From: Piscicola geometra
Taxonomy: Eukaryota; Annelida; Clitellata; Hirudinida; Piscicolidae
Reading direction: 5' to 3'
Length of the DNA stretch: 64,000 nucleotides
Assembly (NCBI GenBank): GCA_943735955.1
Contig: OX030960.1
Coordinates: forward strand, 7,480,861-7,544,860
The translations under genes were made by a program, and so were the position numbers. How positions within the stretch are numbered: the stretch's first letter is position 1; each line of letters starts with the position of its first letter. The notes beneath the pieces are model-generated. The model was not told the origin of the DNA and searched no databases. It saw only the letters and a list, made by a program, of their open reading frames with translations. Of the stretch, positions 54,961 to 64,000 are shown one piece after another.

Positions 54961-55317
54961 TTCCTCATTTTTATACGTTTTGTATAATATTATTTGTTAA
55001 TATTTTTATTGACATGTTTGTGTATGTGTGTTTTTACCTGTGTTTGTATGTGTGTGTTTGTGTTTGTAGTTGTGTATGTATTTATGTTTTAATGTGTTTT
55101 TGGATGTGTTTTTGTGTTAATGCGTGTGAGGTTGATTGTATGCCTTGAGTGCACTTGCAAGTTTCAAGCTTTGCCTTTGTATTCATTCTTAGGAAGGTGT
55201 GAAGGCTTGAATGTACGTGCATGGTTGTTTGCGTGCGTGTGACTTCAATGCTTCTTTCCCACCTCATCACCATATCAAACGGCTGTTTTTATTGTCGTAT
55301 TGGAAATCGATTTTATG

Positions 55318-55510
55318 CTACACACACTGAGACACACACTGACAAACACACTGACACACACACTGATACACGTACTGACAGACACACACTGACACACACA
55401 CTGACATACACACTGACACACACACTGACACACACACTGACACACACACTGACACGCACACACACCCACACACACTGACACACACACCCCCACACACACA
55501 CACACAAAAG
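55318..55510 (+). repeat. CACACTGACACA minisatellite
   Basis: CACACTGACA units of 10-12 bp pass into a short pure CA run at the right end. Confidence 0.9.
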
Positions 55511-58500
55511 ATAATAAATGGTTGCTGCTAATTCCTATATTTCATCTTCAAAAAAAATCGGTTTTGCAACTTTTTATGTAAATGCCTGCGATAATGGCGG
55601 CGGTATAAAATGGAGGCTTGCAAATGATAAGTGGTTTTGGATCGAATTCATTTCTTCTATTGATGATTTCGCATTAGAAAATAAAATCCATCTATCGGTG
55701 GAATTCTAATTTGTGTAGCGCCAAGCCACGAAGGTGTTTCGGAAAGTGTGTGAGATTTATGGCCACCTTTCCCGTGCCTTCCCGAAGCACTACACTCTTC
55801 TACGCGTTCAGCATTTTTGAGTGTTTTATCGATGCTTTTGCCTTTTCATTGGATTGCTTTGCTACCACCCATCCATCCATCTATTCCTTCACTCATTCAT
55901 CCATCCTTTAATTCATTCATCCACCCATCCTTTACTTCATCCATCCATCCTTTACTTAATTCATCCATCCATCCTTTACTTCATCCATACGCCACCCACC
56001 TCGGTCATTCGTCAAACCTAGTCAGGATAGAGTATTTCATTAATTAAGGTTTAGAAGTCAGTTTAAAAGTGCATTGATATCATTCGGAATTTCTATTTCG
56101 AACCATCAAGGCTTTCAAGCAAAGGCACCATGGCGCCTCTTGCATTAGAAAGCATTTAGCAAAAATGTGTCACGTGACGAGGCATGATCACGTGCTTGCT
56201 GGCTAGCATGATTAACGAGACCTCAACGACCCATCAAGTACCCTTGTCACATCCTTTCATTTACTCATCCATCCATCTGTTTTCGCATCCATCCATCTGC
56301 CCACCCATCCATCCATCTATCTGAATCATCATCCATCCATCTACCCATCTATCCATCCATCCATCCATCCATCCATCTACCCATCCATCCATCCATCCAT
56401 ACATCCATTCGAACACTCATCCATTCATCTTCCCACGCATCCATCCATCCATCCTCTTACATTCACATCCATCTTTTATTTTAGTTTTATTTCTTTTTTA
56501 TTTATCTATTTGACCATCCATTCATTTTTCATCTACCCATCGATCCATCTTTCAACATTTAGCATCGTATAATCTTCTATAATTCTTCTCTGTGGAATTC
56601 AAAATGATGGCAGAAAACGTTTTTTGAAACAAAATATACAAAAAAGTTTTTCATTAAAAAGAAAAGATAGTTTCAAAATTATTTTCGGTGCAATTTTCCG
56701 TAAACCTTGCATGCGATGAAAAAAAGAAAAGTATTTCTAAAACTCTATACAAAAACGAAGCGATTTTTACGGAGATAAATATATTTTATTTTTCAGTGAA
56801 AATATTTTTTCGTTATGAGTTTTGCAAAACAAAAAAATGTATTCAGAGAATCGTGGATGGAGAATAAAATGGAAGATTCGAAATAGAAAAACGTGTCAAA
56901 AAATATCTGTTAAAAATGGGAAAATGAAATATTGCCTGAAAAGCTAGAGGATTATGCCGCGTTGAGAAAAAAAGAAATACAATATTAAAGTAAAGCCTTT
57001 TTATTAAAAAAATATTCTTTCTAGAAAAAAAAAATAAAAAAAAAACCATTTTAACATAAAAACTTGTTTCCAAGAAAAAAACACAATATTTAAATAAAAC
57101 TTTTTTCCAAGAAAAAAAACCAAATATTAAAATAAAACTTTTTTTATTAAAGAAAAATATTCTTTTTCCAAAAACAAAAAAACTCGCTATTTTCGCGTCC
57201 ATAAGTCAAACTTTCGTCTGGCGATTTCTTGGACTTGAACACCTCTCGCTTGTATGTCTCGCGAGGATCAATCGTTCCTCTTGCAACTTGGCTGCAAGCT
57301 TCCATGTCGAGAGTCTCAAAATGTTTGTGACGTTCCTTTGGTTTGAATGCGTTTATGGAATTGGAGAGCTGCTCGTGTGATTTGTGAATGTGTTAGGGTG
57401 ATTTGTGAATGGAAATTTACCGGAATAAAAAATCTAATTAGATTCTTTATTAGATATTTAAATTTGAAAAAACTGAAAATGTGGAATTGAATAGGAATAG
57501 ACGAAGCTGTCAAAGGGAGTAATTAGTTCGACGAAGGCACAAAGGACTTTCCTGCGGTGCGTCCTCGGTCGTTCTGACGAAGTAATCACCAGCTGCGTGA
57601 AAAGGTGATGAGTAAAAAGAGATACAGGAAGACGAGTTTAATGCGAAGATGAGAATATTCTCCGAATTCCACGAAACGTTATAACCTTTATGGAATATAA
57701 GATAAATCACACAAAAATACCAATAAAAGAGCCGATAAAAGCGACGAAATGAGTAATAACATTTATGTGGGGTATGATTCTTGCGGGATGAATCTCGGAC
57801 GCGGACATTTTGGAAGGCATAAAAAGCGATTAAAGACTCAATTCCTTTTCATCAACCCGTCGTAAAAGGCGGGGCTGGCTCGTTACTGGAGCATCAAACG
57901 CCTTCTTATTACGCATCTTACGCCCTTCATCGCACTCATCAAGAACTATTTAAAGTTTCATTTTTAAATTTTTGCTTGTTGTTGTTTCTAGTTTTTTTTA
58001 AAACTTTCGTTTAAAGTTTCATTTTTAGTTTTTACTTGTTGTTGCTTCGAGTTTCTATTTAAAGTTTAATTTAAATTTCATTTTTGTTTTCTCTTGCTGT
58101 ATCTTGTTGCTAAATAAAGTTTTCTTTTTTTTCTTCTTATTTCGAGGCACTATTTGAATTTTCATTTTTTTAGTTTTTTCACTTTTTGTTTCTAGTTTAT
58201 ATTTAAAGTTTCATTTTTAGTTTTTTCTACTCGTTGTTTCATATTGTGGAAACTTGTGAGATTAAATTTAGCACGAAAACACGAGAGTGAATGGAGAAAA
58301 TTAAACGCAAGAGTTCGTAAGCAGACTCTAGTTGGTGCTTCAACGTGGCATAATTCAAATTTTTTCCGTATTTTGAAATATTTTTTTCTAAATTATGCAG
58401 GCCTAGAGAATCGAGTCATTAAGCAGGTCATTACGAAATGGAACTTCTGGAGTTATTTAAAAGCACAATTTTTTGACTCCATTAAAAAAGTTATTTGACG

Positions 58501-59215
58501 AAAATAACAAAATAAAAAATAAATCTAAAAAATACGTGGCAAAAACTTATTTATTTATTTAAATATAAGAATTTTTAAAAAGTAGTAGTGGTTCTAAAAA
58601 TATTTTTTTTGCAAGTTGCATCCAATTAAGAAAAAAAGAAAAATGGAAATTTTAAAAATTCACGAAAATCCATTCGTTTCCACTTGAGTGCAATCATCAA
58701 ATATTCAAACGTTTTGCAAAAAACGTTTTTTTAAATATTAAAAATTATACAGAAAACATAGTTTTTTTCTTACATTTTTGTTTCAAACTTATCTGTGACA
58801 AAAAGATCAATTTAAAATTCAGAAACATGAAAATCTTTAAAAATAAACTTTAAATAATGCATCTTTAGAAAAACTTTTGTGTCATAGAAACAACAGGTCT
58901 TGTTTTTACAATTTTAAGATTTTCTACATGATAATTCACGTAAGTTTATGTGCGGTAAATGCGTTGGTAAGTTTCCATACGTAAAAATTGATTTCTTTAT
59001 TCCTTTTCATTCGTCTATGTAATTTGAAAAAAAACTTTTTGCATCAAATCTACAACGCCACAAAGTTAAAAACTCATCTACAAACTACAAATAACATTCC
59101 ACAACACCACTGATCACTAAACACTACAACACAAAAACACACCACACCTAGCACACAACAAAAACACAACACAACACCACACAACACCACACATCCCACC
59201 ACACACAACACACAG

Positions 59216-63247
<4,032 letters not shown>

Positions 63248-64000
63248 GTGAGTACTTTATTAGAATTGTTGTTGTCATGGTAATAGGAGGAAGATTGCGG
63301 CAGTAAGCTTTATATTAGTAGCAGTAGTAGTTGAAGCACTCATTGTGATCGTATTAACTTGAATTTAGTTCAACTATGACTCTAGAGATTCAAGAGAGCA
63401 GCCCAGTTGTCGTTGTAGTGATCCTTACATTAAAAGAAAGTTTTTGAAGCCCCACTGTCTCAAGTGCTACAACCACAATTTTTACTACGATATCAACACT
63501 ATTAAGACATTACCACTAATTTTACCACACGACTACTACTACTAGCACACTCCCATCACTAATATAAAACGACCACTATAACCACACGACCACCACTATG
63601 ACCACACAAACACCATTGTAACGTCACAAACACCACCAAATGTTGTTTGTGCAACGACATGCACGAACTACATAACTGCTTCTTAAACCTTTTCAACTAA
63701 ACCGTCATTAAAATCTTGCTTTTCTTTTTTGAAGTTTTTCTCTCGACAATCTAAGTGTTTCAATGATGTTTTATGAGACTTTCCTATCGTTAACAAGCTT
63801 GCTAGGTCAAAAAAGTCTACTTCCTTTTTTTAATTCTTGATTTAGAACATGTTAGTTTTGTTTCTAGATTTTTCAAAACTTTCTTTTTTAAACTTTTATA
63901 ATTTAAAAAAGGTTAATTATTTTTAAACTTTTACATTTAGATTATTAATTGGTTTAACAAAAATCATTTAAATTTTCTCAGAAATATTGCTGTTGATAGC
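63248..64000. other. Presumed intron of the SUEL/CUB gene
   Basis: Follows the donor at 63248. Contains CCAC/ACTACT-rich DNA (63440-63640) and then AT-rich DNA. No further exon was recognised before the window ends. Confidence 0.5.

Noticed and set aside
55518..55709. 63-codon frame (MVAANSYISSSKK...)
   Set aside because: Isolated inside a satellite-filled region, no recognisable motif and no splice partners.

Overview
The window is nuclear DNA from an animal. It holds intron-rich protein genes with GT-AG introns, a nuclear tRNA gene with an intron, a hAT DNA transposon, a tRNA-derived SINE and very abundant micro- and minisatellites in AT-rich DNA. The gene set (PEX13, MLH3, URB2, MOSPD, FAM76, mitochondrial KAS, forkhead, SUEL lectins) is general bilaterian. 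Asn/Gln runs and SUEL/CUB proteins would fit an annelid or other lophotrochozoan, possibly a leech; the species call is inference. I rebuilt gene models by hand from reading frame, splice sites, intron phase and recalled protein families. No alignment or search was run.

Layout, left to right. 1-3831 (+): 3' part of URB2 (ribosome biogenesis), cut by the left edge. 6196-4325 (-): complete MOSPD1/3-like MSP-domain membrane protein. 7601-9994 (+): divergent forkhead winged-helix protein behind a TATA box, divergent from MOSPD. 10791-15290 (+): single-pass membrane protein with a SUEL lectin domain; one intron carries a SINE. 16050-16954 (+): short Cys-rich membrane protein of unknown function. 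17367-20019 (+): PEX13. 20508-20413 (-): tRNA-Ile(UAU) with an intron. 20713-26179 (+): MLH3 with intact ATPase and endonuclease motifs. 28069-29662: decayed hAT transposon with perfect 8-bp target duplications. 34592-36987 (+): Asn/Gln-rich protein of unknown function behind a clear TATA box. 41483-44730 (+): FAM76. 47435-45570 (-): mitochondrial 3-oxoacyl-ACP synthase (OXSM). 48450-47735 (-): small coiled-coil protein, possibly the BLOC-1 subunit pallidin. 49062 or 59216 to 63247 and beyond (+): secreted or membrane SUEL-lectin plus CUB protein, cut by the right edge; its likely signal-peptide exon lies 10 kb upstream across a repeat-filled intron.

The genes do not form one pathway; this is an ordinary stretch of mixed housekeeping and surface-protein genes. 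I saw no convincing undescribed multi-gene system. The most unusual feature is how repeats sit relative to introns. In genes on both strands the intron start (sense strand) is often a G/T-rich minisatellite beginning at the splice donor, and the intron end is often a CA-, CCA- or CAT-rich repeat running into the acceptor AG. Other points for follow-up are the Cys-rich protein, the divergent forkhead domain, the two SUEL-domain genes and the Asn/Gln-rich unknown gene.
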